DNA of 64,000 bases, taken from contig JADCRB010000001.1 of the NCBI GenBank assembly GCA_021464245.1, forward strand, positions 2,834,829-2,898,828, in the 5' to 3' direction. Origin of the DNA: Carallia brachiata (lineage: Eukaryota > Streptophyta > Magnoliopsida > Malpighiales > Rhizophoraceae). A model generated the notes under the pieces. It was not told where the DNA came from. It saw nothing but the letters and a program-made list of their open reading frames with translations, and ran no database searches. A program made the position numbers and the translations under genes. Position 1 is the first letter of the stretch. Each line of letters starts with the position of its first letter. Positions 22,695 through 34,076 of this stretch are shown piece by piece.

Positions 22695-24650
22695 TCTTCA
22701 TTGGATGTATTAAAAAATTGATGCCACGTAGGATCAGGCATTTTCTCGGGCACCACTGTCCGGAAATGCAACTTTTCCCTTTAAGTATATGTAATTTTGC
22801 TGTTTTGGAAATCAGTATCAAGAGTACACAAGAGATTATTAAAGTAGGTCCGCCGGAGTGCATAAAGTGCTGTTGTATTCAGTTTTTTTTAACTAAATTA
22901 TATCTAATAAACATTTCTAGCTTAGTTAAATTTAAACGTAATTTAATAATTTATTTTAAGTTTTATATTCAGTTTATTAATGATATGTTTGATCATATGA
23001 TATATAGGTTATAGATACCTAATTTTTTTCCTACTTTAAGTAAATTTTTCTGATCACTTTATATCTTTATATCGATCCTATACACATTTTCTCTAAATAT
23101 TAATATAATAATTTTATTTCAGTAAAAAAAAAAAATTATCAAGGGAGGTGGTGACTTTTAAAAGGCCAGTACTTCAAGGGTGATGCAAAGTAGGGGGGCT
23201 TGGCACTAGGTCTTGGGACACGTGTATGGTTGCCATGTGCGGACATGGCTCATTCGTGAAGCAGACCAAACTCCGTACCTCTGTACGACTGTGCCAGATA
23301 TGAACCATCTCATCTGTGTGCTCAATTAGCAAGATATTTCGTTTGGAGAAGGCAGAGCGGGTCGATCAAAGGTGGCGGCGCCTGGCCCTAGCACATGCAA
23401 AGAAAAGGTTGGCTTGGTTGGCTTCCTATGTCGGCAACCAATCGTTTTTAGGAGTGAAAATTGAGAAAGTAGGGTAGTTCAACAATCTAAGAAGGAAATA
23501 TTGGGATTACATTTCTAGGCAAGGTGAAGTGATTAGAGAATTAATTTATTTATTAGATAATAAATTATATGATAAAATTTATTTTTTGACTTTAATAAAA
23601 TTTAAATTTAAATATTTTATAAAAATTTAAATCTTTTTAACCAGTAGGTTGAAGAGTGAGGCAGTTCGCAACCCTTCCAAACAAGCTAATGGCAACAAAA
23701 TCGGTCATCACATAAAATTCAACAAAATATGACCACGTGTCAAAATTTCATTGGGTAGAGGATCTACGGAATCAACACTCCTACGTCAACACTCATACGT
23801 CAACACTCTTACGTTTGCTTAATAAAGAAGCAACGACTTGGAAAACCGGATTTCTAAATAATTCACTGAAGTCATTTTTTTCTAAAAGGTTCACTGAAGT
23901 CATTTTTTTCAACAATAAGTTAACTTAATTTTAAATATAAATAAAAGTAAATTTTTAAGTGGGTCTAATTAAAATAAAAAATTAAATAATCAATTTATAT
24001 AATATAACATTATGTGTATGTTGTACTTATAAAAAAAATAATAAAATTAGAGAATACCATTAATTTATGTTTATATTGCACAAAGTGAGTCCTTATAAAT
24101 AACGCCGGCCCTCTTTGGAACTCTGCTTCACTCATAATTCCACATTTCAAGCATCCCCAGCTCTACTCTTGTTCTATCATTCCCGAGGTCATCAAGATCC
24201 TTCTATATTCACAACAATGGCAGAGAAGGTATGTGGATCCTATTATTTTTCTATCTCTTTATCACTTGGCAAACTCTCGTCTTTTCCTTCCTCTTTCTGT
24301 CGTGGGTGTTTTTTCTGTTTCACTTTTTTTCCACAATTCTTGTTTTGTTTGTACTTTTGGGTATCTCCGCTTCCATTTCATCTGTGTCAGACTGTGAGTA
24401 CATTGTTTCAGTTATAATTCTTTCTTGTCTGCAATGCCCAAAAGAAAATTCTTGTTTCTTTGTGATCAGTGAGACAAAGTTTATAATTTTCTCTGCATCA
24501 ACTTTTTTTTTTTTGGCTTTATAAAAGTAGTAAGTTTTTTTGTGCATGAAATTGCACAATGTTACAGGTTACAACAATGGCTATTAGAGTTGACCTCAGC
24601 TGTGACAAATGCCGCAAGAAGATCAAGAAAGTGCTGTGCAAAATCCCTCG
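22695..24650 (+). repeat. Duplicated segment upstream of and into the HMA gene
   Basis: Matches about 62140-64000 (end of window), and its downstream part matches 38345-39430. Shared landmarks are a GCACTAGCG/GCACATGCAAAG block, CCACGTGTCAAAATTTCATT, ACTTGGAAAACCGGATTTCT, GTGAGTCCTT and the first HMA exon and intron. An additional copy of the 23150-23350 part lies at 61700-61870. This is a promoter-containing duplication that carried HMA genes with it. Confidence 0.8.
24094..24101 (+). promoter_or_regulatory. TATA box of the HMA gene
   Basis: TATAAATA lies about 120 bp upstream of the start codon, after GTGAGTCCT. The duplicated copies at about 39010 (CCTTATAATTG) and 63675 (CCTTGTAATTG) have lost the motif, which fits this copy being the functional one. 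Confidence 0.6.
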
Positions 24651-25109
24651 TGAGTACTCATGTAATTACCCAATTTTTCATGGAAATTCGAGGATAGTGA
24701 CTGAGTTTGTTTCTTGGAATTTTTGGTGTCTTTGTGAACAAGAGAAATTGAGAACCAGACATACGATGAGAAGTCAAACACAGTGACAATCACTGTGGTC
24801 GGTCGCTGTCCGGAGAAGGTGAAGGACAAGATTTGCTGCAAAGCCCGTAATATAATTCTGTGCGGCGTCGACATCATAGTCCCACCGCCTAAAAAGGGTG
24901 ATGAAAAACCCAAGGATGGAAAGAATGATAAACCTAAACCTGGTCAGGACACGCCTAAGCCCCCACAACCAACGCCTTGTTATAGGGTATGCTATGAAGC
25001 TTATGGGTGGGGCCCATGTGACCCTTGCATGCCACCCCCATGTTATTATCCATGTTATGGAAGGCCAGTTTATGACAGCTGGGGCGGCGGCGGCTGCAGA
25101 ATTATGTGA
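24217..25109 (+). CDS. Pi21-like heavy-metal-associated (HMA) domain protein, three exons
   Basis: HMA proteins bind soft metal ions through a CxxC motif; the Pi21-like group has one HMA domain and a Pro/Cys-rich tail. My model is exon 1 24217-24228 (MAEK), exon 2 24568-24649 and exon 3 24745-25109, with GT-AG introns and consistent phases, giving 152 residues. The HMA fold is visible: TTMAIRVDLSCDKCRKKI with CxxC, YDEKSNTVTITVV, and CPEKVKDKICCK. A Lys/Pro linker follows, then a Cys/Tyr/Gly-rich tail ending GGGGCRIM. Next to the homologous remnants at 25977 and 45600, this copy lacks four bases near 25100. That shifts the frame, drops about 20 tail residues and yields a new C-terminal CRIM, itself CaaX-like. 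TATA box and polyadenylation signals are present. This is the best candidate for an expressed gene here. Confidence 0.85.
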
Positions 25110-25326
25110 GCAGATGTTCTGATTATGTGTCTGAAGAAAATCCCAATGCAGCATGCATAATCATGTGAACTGAACGCACCATCCATGGTCGTCAATATCA
25201 TACCATGTCATGATCTTGTAATTACCTGATTCGTTGAAATTTTGAGTCATTTATTTGGGGGCTGCACATGGGGGATTGTCATATTCTCATTGTATTGAGT
25301 ATAGATATATAGGGCCTTCATGTGGC

Positions 25327-25346
25327 AATAAAAGATTAATAAATAA
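25327..25346 (+). terminator. Polyadenylation signals of the HMA gene
   Basis: AATAAA at 25327-25332 and again within ATTAATAAATAAG lie about 220 bp after the stop codon. They are retained in the duplicates near 26240, 39745 and 45900. Confidence 0.55.
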
Positions 25347-25370
25347 GTTTGGTGAAGTGGGCATTGGTCA

Positions 25371-25493
25371 CCACGGGTTAAATTGTTCAGCAGATTTTAT
25401 TTACTTTCTCGTAACACGTTTGTTTACTAGTGAAATTGTGAACAAAAGACCCAAGATCAAAAAAATGTCTATTTTTTTCGATACACTCGTGTA
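25371..25493 (+). repeat. Sequence repeated at 29957-30064
   Basis: GGGTTAAATTGTTCA, TAACACGTTTGTTTA and TTTTCGATACACTCGT are shared in order with 29957-30064, where they sit directly before the DYW remnant. It suggests the HMA 3' flank and the DYW fragment were once adjacent. Confidence 0.7.
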
Positions 25494-25976
25494 AAAGACG
25501 TTTTTTTTATATAAAAAAAATATCTTCAAAGGTCGGATCAAAATAAATATTATTATGGTTCGAGAGAAAGTAACATAAAGTAACAATATTTACTCGGACA
25601 TTACAGTAAAAATGTGTTGAATCAAGAGCCGATAGTAAACGTCTTTATTATGGACGCTTTCTTATTTTAGTATTGGAATCAACATTATATTTATTATTGG
25701 AATTGTGTGGAATTGTGACAAGCAGGGCCGATGGGAAAAAAAAAAATCCCCATCTTGGTGGCTTAATTTTTTCTCCTTTAACACAGTATCTTTATATGGA
25801 AAAGAAGGCTTATAAATAGGATTTCTCCAATTCAATCCAAAATTCAATAAATTTATAAATAGAAAAATAGGTAAAACTTAAAAAAAAATAAAAATAAAAA
25901 TCTCTTAAAAGAAATTTCTCTTTTCTTACGTTTTTATATGTTGTAGTATACTCTCTTTTAACTCCTTCAACGGAGG

Positions 25977-26081
25977 TATTCTGACAGCTGGGGCGACGGC
26001 GGCTGCAGAAGGATTTATGCGAGCAGATGTTCTGATTATGTGTCTGAAGAAAATCCCAATGCAGCGTGCACAATCATGTGA
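25977..26081 (+). pseudogene. HMA gene remnant, C-terminal end only
   Basis: Encodes only the end of the Pi21-like protein, in frame as SWGDGGCRRIYASRCSDYV and SEENPNAACTIM, then TGA at 26079-26081. It keeps the ancestral C-terminus with a CTIM CaaX-like box that the complete gene upstream has lost by frameshift. No HMA domain or start codon precedes it. Homologous 3' flanking sequence continues downstream. Confidence 0.85.
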
Positions 26082-26419
26082 ATGCGCACCATCCATGGAC
26101 ATCAATATCATACGATGTCATGATCTTCTAATTGCCTGATTGGTTGGAATTTTTGAATCATTTATTTCGGGGGATGCACATGGGGGAATATCATATTTTC
26201 ATTGTGTAGAATGTAAGCATAGGGGTTTCATGTGATAATAAAAGATTAATAAATAAATTTGGTGAAGTTAGACTTTGGTGGACTTTGCTGATTTGTACAG
26301 TTCAATTTAGTTAGTCTCGTAAACACTCTTATCTGAGAGTTTTGTTTAAATAGGTTTCAAGTCTAGTTAATAAATAAATTTTTACCACATTTGTTATAAA
26401 TATTTTTTGCCGTTCATTC

Positions 26420-26590
26420 TTATCTTTTTTTATCAAAGAGAAACGTTGTATTAATAATAAACGAACTCATACATAGATCTAACACTAAGGCGTGGAAAGA
26501 ACCTGTACAAAACAGGCATAACAAACGGTCAAAAGGACCTATATTTGACAAGGTCACAAAGACTATAAATTAACTGAAAAAAAAAAAATA
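26420..26590 (-). mobile_element. Very short LINE 3' end
   Basis: Present in segment A but absent from segment C, where GTTCATTC-like and TTCATTCCTGTTTTG sequences are contiguous. It starts with a T-run (minus-strand A tail) and has TTCATTC on both sides as probable target duplication. About 170 bp with no coding sequence. The LINE assignment is inferred from structure. Confidence 0.5.
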
Positions 26591-26619
26591 TTCATTCCTG
26601 TTTTGCTCAAGGTTTTGAC

Positions 26620-28117
26620 ATTTTTATATCAAGTTATGTATAAAATTTATGTGATTAATATAATAATTTCTTTCGCTTAAAACAAAAACAAGATGTGGGC
26701 ATTGGTGCAGAAGCAATTGTTCTTTTTAAAGGAAAACAAAAGTTGTTACCAAATTTTTAGGTAATAAAAAGTTCCATTAGTCATTGCTTTTCTGTGGTCA
26801 TGATCTCCTTTTCCTTGCCTGTCCTTTTGACATTGTTTTTCTAATGTAATCAACATTTTTGGGAAAGATGGGGACTTTTTTGAACACAAGAGATGGGGAA
26901 GATGGGGACTTGTGGTGTGACTTGTTCTTTAGGATTTATAACCTATAGAGCACACCCAAATGGAGCAAGTTTTCTTTTTTGTTTTTTTTTTTTGAGTTAG
27001 AATGGAGGTGAAACTATCGAAAAGTTAAAACAAAATCATTAAATTTCGGTCACACATGAGTAACATCAAATCAATTATGGACATAATTTGTTTTCATATT
27101 AGTTTAAGGTGTAAACTAAGAAAAAGACTAAATGGTAACACATAAGTTTATATATAATAGATATATAATAATCTGAATCGTTGAATCGAAAAAGATATAT
27201 TAAATTTTAAAAAATAAATAAATTATTAAATATTATTCAATTAATTACTACTTTGTACATATCTCACTAAATATATTTATATAATTTTACTCCGTAAACT
27301 ATAACTAACTAACAACATTATAAATTAGATCTAGTCGTCCGTTTCGCACCTTTTTCTATGTTTACAAAAACAGATCCTTGTCCCTTGACATAAGAAAAAT
27401 ATGAAATAGATTTATCACGTTGTACTCTTTTTATTTACATTTTGAAAGGTTGATCTGCTTTAAGTTACTAACAATCCTAACTTAAGAGCAATGTTGGTTG
27501 TAGAATTCTTAGTGGTTAGAAATGCCTTTGATTTTGCTATATGCTATAAAATAAAATGCGCATGGAGATGCAACACAGACATGTGAAACAATCTGTAGCT
27601 GCCAACAAAGAAATCACGTACAAGATTTCATGTTTGGTCGAGTACACAGTATTATCAAATCAAACAACTTATATATCGAAACAATCTGTACCACTCAATA
27701 AAGAAAAGTTGTACGGCAGATAAAAAATTATCGAAAGATCTTTTAAATATGTAATTTGTTGAATTTATTGTGTAATCAATTAGATTTATTGTATAATAAA
27801 AAAATAATAATTTTTTTTATTTAATTATATAATAAATTTAATAAATTATATTTTAAAAATTTCTTCAACTAAATTGTCTGACTGTATAACAGGACCCTTT
27901 CATATTTGGTCGAGTCATTTTCATTAAGGACGTGTACACCATATTATCAAATCACGTACACATTATTATCGAATCAAACAACATATATATAAAAAAAAAA
28001 TCTGTACCACTCAATAAAGAAATTACGTTCAAGATTTTACGTTTTTTTAACTAAAAACAATATCTATCATTAATATACGAGTTAATGGATGTGTGGTAGT
28101 ATATGAGTTATTGAATA
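26620..28117. other. Intergenic part of segment A
   Basis: No gene. It contains the CAAGCAATTGTTC and GTCGTCCGTTT blocks shared with segments B and C. Confidence 0.6.
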
Positions 28118-28444
28118 CCATTTGAGCTGGTAGTTCAGTGATAAGTCGACATATTTATACGCTAGAGATATTGGGTTTGACTTTTTACACATGTGCTCTT
28201 CCCTGACTGAATCATATTAGCGATCCTTTTAGGTATAAGCAGTGATGCACATCGTTGAGCTTAAAATCGCCTGTTAAGACCCTAGTGACGGAGTTACGTT
28301 CGGTCCTATTAGTACTTAAAAAGTGGATCGGTCCCTTTGGAATTATTGAATAGAATTCAAACAAACGCGAATTACTCCGGTCTCCGTCCAAGAATCTAAT
28401 AACTGAGATATTCAGTAAAATTTTTTTTTTGATAAAAAAAATAT
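28118..28444 (+). mobile_element. tRNA-related SINE
   Basis: About 327 bp bracketed by a 13-bp imperfect duplication, GAGTTATTGAATA at 28105-28117 and GAATTATTAAATA at 28445-28457. Near the left end, GCTGGTAGTTCAGTGATAAG resembles a pol III A box, and GGGTTTGACTT about 40 bp later resembles a B box. It ends in T- and A-runs. The copy at 48673-48997 lies at the same place in segment C, so insertion preceded that duplication. Confidence 0.7.
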
Positions 28445-28457
28445 GAATTATTAAATA

Positions 28458-29956
28458 TGTGGTCGATATGTATGACATACATACCATCTTCTTTATGACA
28501 AGAATTCTAGTTATAGAACTCTTACCAATAATTTCACGTAGCTGTTTTCTCAGAAATCTTGAAGAGCTAAATTTGAAGATGACAACTCAGCAAATTCTGA
28601 TGCAACTTTAATTGTTAATTTCAAGGTTTCACCATAATCAATAGACGGAAGATCTTCGCTTGTTATAAGCAATTGAAAGCTGTTGTTGTCCGTCACTGAA
28701 GGGATTTCCCTTGTAGCTGTTAAAAATTATACATTTATCTCGGAGATCCCGGGTTAATTTTGGAAAGTGATTCTCATTATTGCGTGGATCAAGGACTAAT
28801 GAACTTTACAGCTTAATGAATTTTTTAACAAAAAAAAATATTATTATGTATTGTGAATGATACATAATTTAGCTTCTCTTTTTCATACCCAATATTCCTT
28901 TTCAATTAAAAGTTTGTTTTTTGAGGGAACCTTTTCAATTAAAAGTTAATGCCCCTAAAATAAAAATTTTCGGTGTCTCTCGAAGTTAATGAAATTTTGA
29001 TTTGTTTGTAGCGTAATGTCGAGAACTCCGAAAGTAGTAGGCTGACAATCTTTGTTAATGGGCCAACCAAACCCATGTCAAATACAACAAGTACATTCAA
29101 ACCGAACAACTCAAGAAAGGGAACAAGTCCGAGGCATGCGATGGCCCAAAATGCACCTTCTCAGGAACAAATACACAGTTGAGATGATCCCAAATATTAG
29201 TTTAAATGATTATTAATTTTATTGGTTAAATGTATGGTCTGAAATTTGACTTTTGACCACAATTCTCTATTTTTTCTTTTGATAAGAGTTGAACTTTTTA
29301 CAAAGACAAACAAAAATAGAAAAGATAAAAATAAAATTAAAAAAATTAAAAATTAAAATAATATTTTTTTAAAAAAAGCACAGAAACTTCCTGCTTTGGG
29401 CGGAGCCATATCGAGACGAGAAGCAGTTCAGTTTAAAGATCACTGACCTGCCTATTGTGGGCTTTAATCACTTGGGGGCTTCGGTTCTCTGGTTACTTTA
29501 CCACCTGATATTCACTGGACCTTTAATTGATTCCATTCATGAAAGGCAATCGGCACATCTCCATGGGTCCATATATGCCCCCCACTAATTCTTTGCCCAG
29601 CAGTTCGGACTCCTGAGAGCTTTGGTTCTTCGTCATTGACTTGGCATTATTAATTCATGTAAATTTCCACTTACCAAAAGGAAGCCAAGTTGGCAAAAAA
29701 ATTTTTAGTCACATTGTTCAATTAAGGGTTCAGTATTGATCGAAGATATCCATCTAGCATGCTAAGCTTAAATAGATCTTGGGGGTGTTACTTATAACTT
29801 TGGAGGTCTAAAGTTGTAATTTTGAAAAGAGTATGTAGAGATTTATGAAAAATGAGAGAATTATCTTATTTTATAATTTATAATTTAACAGATTTCTTAA
29901 TGGATTAAAAATAACATAAAAAAGAAGAGTTTTTTTTTCTAATTCAGTAGCCTGGT
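28458..29956. other. Intergenic part of segment A
   Basis: No gene. A local 24-bp duplication (CTTTTCAATTAAAAGTT) lies at 28907-28945. 28500-29040 matches 41830-42140 plus 44710-44830, the two sides of the LINE in segment B. Confidence 0.55.
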
Positions 29957-30063
29957 CATGATGGGTTAAATTGTTCACCAGATTTCACTTACTGCCTTTG
30001 TAACACGTTTGTTTATTAGTGAAATTGTGAAAAAAAGATGTCTATGTTTTCGATACACTCGTA

Positions 30064-30360
30064 GACAGGATTAAAGCTGTGGGTTATGTGCCTGATACCA
30101 CTTCAACTCATGATGTGGAAGAAGCCGTCAAGGAGCAGTTGCTGTATACCCACAACGAGAAGTTGGCTATAGCCTTTGGACTTCTGAATGCAAGCCCGGG
30201 TACAACCATTCATGTCAGGAAGAAGCTAAGAGTTTGTGGTGACTGTCATAATGCAACCAAGTACATTTCACCTATAACTGGAAGGGAAATTATTGTGCGA
30301 GATATGCATAGGTTCCACCACTTCAAGAACGGAGCTTGTTCTTGTGGAGATCATGGTAAT
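30064..30360 (+). pseudogene. PPR-DYW remnant, DYW domain only
   Basis: The DYW domain is the C-terminal cytidine-deaminase-like domain of plant organelle RNA-editing PPR proteins. The frame from about 30070 reads [64 protein letters not shown] and [10 protein letters not shown]. The HxE and CxxCH zinc/active-site elements are kept. The final D-Y-W is destroyed by a one-base loss at about 30352, which shifts the frame past the original stop. No PPR repeats precede it: sequence left of 30064 is the HMA 3' flank repeat. It cannot encode a working editing factor. Confidence 0.9.
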
Positions 30361-30419
30361 TTCGTTTCTCATAAGTCTTCACAGAAAAATATTAGTTTTT
30401 TTTTTTATATATAAAAAAA

Positions 30420-33400
30420 TAGTTAATTTCAAGTCAATTTTATAGATGCAGTATTTTTCCTACTCAAACCAATCAAGAGTGGACATTGTAGAATACTAGA
30501 ATGCCCTTGCTGGTGGATCCATGTATTTTTCTTTTATTATCAACTCAATACTTGAAAGCAAAGATCTTATTTTGGTTTGTGTATACGTATAAACAGATGG
30601 CACACTTGAAAATAGAACTGACAGAATGGTTAGTCGCCCATGATTAGTGAAAAAGAAGACAGTTTGGATTTGCCAAGGAACTTGCTAGGGAACATGGATC
30701 CTGATTGCCTATTTTGTCCTTTCAATATCTGTGTAGGAGAACACAACGAGAATAATTACAAGTTTACAATTCTTGGGGAATGGCATTGTTCTTGTACACT
30801 AAATTTGGTTTATAGACAAAACACGAGAAATGTACAGGTAGTCATCTTCCTGGCCTGAACTAAAAAACAAAGAAAGGCCGAAGAGTTCTAGCAGCGCTAA
30901 GCACGCAGGCTGCTCCGAGTATGAGAGAACCTAGAAGGTAATTAATAAGGGGGGAAAAAAAAAACAACAGAAACACGCCTCTGATCTCCATTCCTAGGAG
31001 CTTTGTTTCCCTGATAACTTGCCAAGAAATTTGAGTTGTAATCTGTTCTACCACTTAAAATTGCTGCACCTAGCCAAAGATGGTTTCCATTTTCGATCCC
31101 TCTCCATAAAACTGTCAAGAGAATTTAACCGCATTCCCTTTGGACTTATTAAACTGCTCTGCATTTCTCAGCAGCAACTCCAACTGTTGCCTACTCAACA
31201 CAATCTTAATTTTTCGGCTTCAAAAAGTTTCTAGGTTGCTCGTTTTCGGACTGAACGCAGATTCCAGCCTGGTGTTGGGTGGCAATGCTTCATATGACAG
31301 GTCAAGGTGCACCAGCTTGTGGCTGCTATAACAGCAAGAACTGATATTTTTGGTTCTTGTATATGATTTGAACTGTTATGCTTCTCCATCATAAATGAAA
31401 ACCCTGCTCTTCTTTGCAGGTGAATGGCACAGCCCATGTATGCAATTTCCCATTCGTAATGATGTTCTGAATAAAGGATCATGGAGGAATTTATATAGTA
31501 TGGTGTTTAATTGGTTTCACGTTGAAGGCAGTTTAACGTGCAAGGCATCGCACCCCTTTCACTTATTTATTCATTTATTTTGTACTTCCTATTTTCAAGA
31601 GAAATTGACTTTCTTTATGTTACTTTAATATGTCAATGCTTGGTTGGGTCAGGAACATTCACCAGTTAGCAAGATAATTTAATTCCTCAACAAGGTCAAC
31701 TGTTTGTTCATTGCTCTTTTTTGTTTGTCATGTGAAAAATATTAAAGGAAAGGTAATATCTTATAATTTTTTTATACAATTAATTTGTTTTTTACACTAA
31801 ATTTTAAAACAAATAAACTTTATAATATTCAGTATAAGTCACTAACTTATCTTACAATTATGTAAATAGAGAAGCACACTTTATAGTGTCTAATATAGAT
31901 TGTTACTAATTTCTCTTGCAATTATGTATAATAAAATATACATTTAATTTTATTATACAAAAATTTAAACTCATAAACTAAAGATACAAATAAAATCTCC
32001 CAAACTATTAAATCATAGTTGTGAGAATTCCCCGTCCTATTCTCCATTGCATTTACCATTTCTTTAAAAAATAATTTAATTGATAGCTTGAAGTCAATCA
32101 ATTATACAACCATGTCGGCCCGACAATGAAGTCAAACCAGCTTATTTTTGTTTTTTTTTTATTCTTTTCTTATCTGCCCCCACAGCCCACCACAAATTGG
32201 GTGCTCTTCCAGTGCTGAAGTACTACATAAGACTTGCATGGAATCAAAGTCCCTTGTGTCTCTTTACAACAGTTTAGATACTTCATGCATGAAAAAGCTT
32301 GGCGATTCCTAGAATTCCGGTGTTGTGGATGGAAGCTTGTTTGGTCATTACTTAGTTTCAGGTCGCTCCGTGACTGTTGCCCGGGTTGCTGAAATTTATA
32401 TTATGATAGCATAGCGGACAATTTAGATTGTCTTCGACATTGAGCGCGTCATCTGCTTTATTTCTTTGAGACCATGTTGCAGGAAAGTTGCTTTCGGTTG
32501 AAAGCACCTCTCAGATTGGAAAGGTTCATCAGGCACCAAAAGCAGGGCCAGGACCTAGAGAGGACTAAAAGGGCTACAAGAACCTCGCTTTCCATTTTTT
32601 TGACCCCAAAAAAAAAAAAAAGGAAATGCTACATAAGACCTTTTCGATTTTTTTCTTTTTCTTTGTAACACATAGCACGGCAATTGATAGCCTATGCTTA
32701 CGACGCCAGCAGGCCGGCATCAATTTTAGTTAAACTGCGTTTTAGATCACAGTTTGATAATGGTTGCCTTTTCTCCAAGCCATGATCGGCAATTGGTCCC
32801 TGCTAACAAAAAAAAAAAAAAAAGACTTTGAGCATGTAAAGATACATAGGTCTTCTCTTTCGGATCAAAGAAAAAGATGCATGGGCTTGTCATTCTTACT
32901 CGTATGCAACCCCCAATCTCTCATTATTCTTATCAAAAAAAAAACTCCCAGTATTTGTGCATTAGCCCATAATGCCCCCTTTGTATAGACGTGCTTAGTT
33001 GTGGCAATAAACCTCCACAGATGCCCAAAAATTATGAATTCGGACCTAGAATTGAGGAAGATTACTGGGCTTATTGTACATTAACTGGGACTTTTTCGGC
33101 GTTATTTATTGGACTGGGATAAACTATAAATTTAGATTCTTCACGGCTTGGGTATATAATTTTTTTAAAAAAAAAACAATTAATTGACTCTTATTAGAAC
33201 GAAGTTGGTGATTAAAAAATCCAATCTCATCGTTTGTATAATTTTATAGATTTGAATATTTGATGAACCCCATTAGGGAATTATAAAGTTTTGAAAATCT
33301 GAGAGTTTCCACTGGACATAACAATCTTTTGATTAAGCCAGGGCGGTTGGCGGTTGGTTATGGCAAATTATCTTTGTATAGTTTTATTGGGCTCGGTTAT

Positions 33401-33494
33401 ACAAAGATGAGATTGAGCCCTTTAATTGAATCGGCTAAGTCTCGTCGGTGTCCCGTTAAACCTTGTTGGTCTCTAATCCCAGCCCAATAAACCC
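30420..33494. other. Intergenic DNA, no clear gene
   Basis: No gene with domain support, apart from a weak minus-strand signal at 31118-31213. A-runs occur at 32606-32619 and 32808-32822. Confidence 0.5.
31118..31213 (-). pseudogene. Possible remnant of a small plant regulatory protein
   Basis: The minus strand reads KIKIVLSRQQLELLLRNAEQ, which resembles a C-terminal stretch of plant DUF4228/PADRE proteins as I recall them. Stops flank it on both sides and no other part of such a gene is visible. This is a weak call. Confidence 0.18.
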
Positions 33495-33621
33495 AAAACT
33501 TTGGACATCTCCCAATTCCCCCAATAATTACCCTATTCCATCGTCTTGTTCGTTGCCAACCCTCGAACACGAAGATGGATTAGGCTAATTATTGGGGGAA
33601 TTGGGAGATGTCTAAAGTTTT
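33495..33621. ncRNA. Strong hairpin, 58-bp arms and 11-nt loop (miRNA-precursor-like or small foldback)
   Basis: Arms 33495-33552 and 33564-33621 are complementary at 53 of 58 positions, with no bulge, around an 11-nt loop. The central block CATCTCCCAATTCCCCCAAT pairs perfectly. Size and near-perfect pairing fit a young MIRNA precursor or a tiny inverted-repeat element. I see no target duplication. Transcription is unknown. Confidence 0.5.
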
Positions 33622-34076
33622 ATAATTATGAATTCCACCAGCCTACAATTACTAATTTATCAATGTTTAGCTCGGGGCTTTCGTTTTAAAAATAATAAAT
33701 AATAATAATAAGGTTGAGCCTGCAGGTTACTATGAGCATTCAGGAGACTAATCATTTAATATTTTAGCGAATGAAAAAACACAGAATTTTGAAAATAAAA
33801 AGAGTTGCCCAGAGGGCAGAGAACAAACGATTAACTAATTATATATGACATGGCAAATTTTGTGTGGCAATGTCTTATCACCATAATCATCACATAACTA
33901 CCAACAATGTATAACTCAATTAAAACTGAAGTTGATTTCAAAAAATTTCAAGTTCGAGTTCAACTTAAAGTCAATTAACCTAAAAAAAAAAAAAAAAAGT
34001 ATGGAAAATTGCTTAGACAGCCATGGCAAACTTCCACCAGTGGTGCACTCAATTTCTTACTTGACCAATTAAGTAA

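Larger units (their letters stand above)
25977..30420 (+). repeat. Duplicated segment A (HMA tail remnant to DYW remnant)
   Basis: Segments A, B (~39440-45480) and C (~45594-49302) share the same order of blocks. Examples are the HMA 3' end and UTR, a block with CAAGCAATTGTTC and CAAAAGTTGTTACCAAATTT, a block with GATCTAG(T)CGTCCGTTT and ACAGATCCTTG (27330, 40425, 47535), a GGAAGATCTTC block (28648, 41908, 49204), and in A and B the CTGACAATCTTTGTTAATGG block and the DYW remnant. Insertions differ between copies. Confidence 0.85.

Noticed and set aside
33495..33552. Assignment of the hairpin to the miR482/2118 family
   Set aside because: The resemblance is limited to a C-rich core and too many positions differ.
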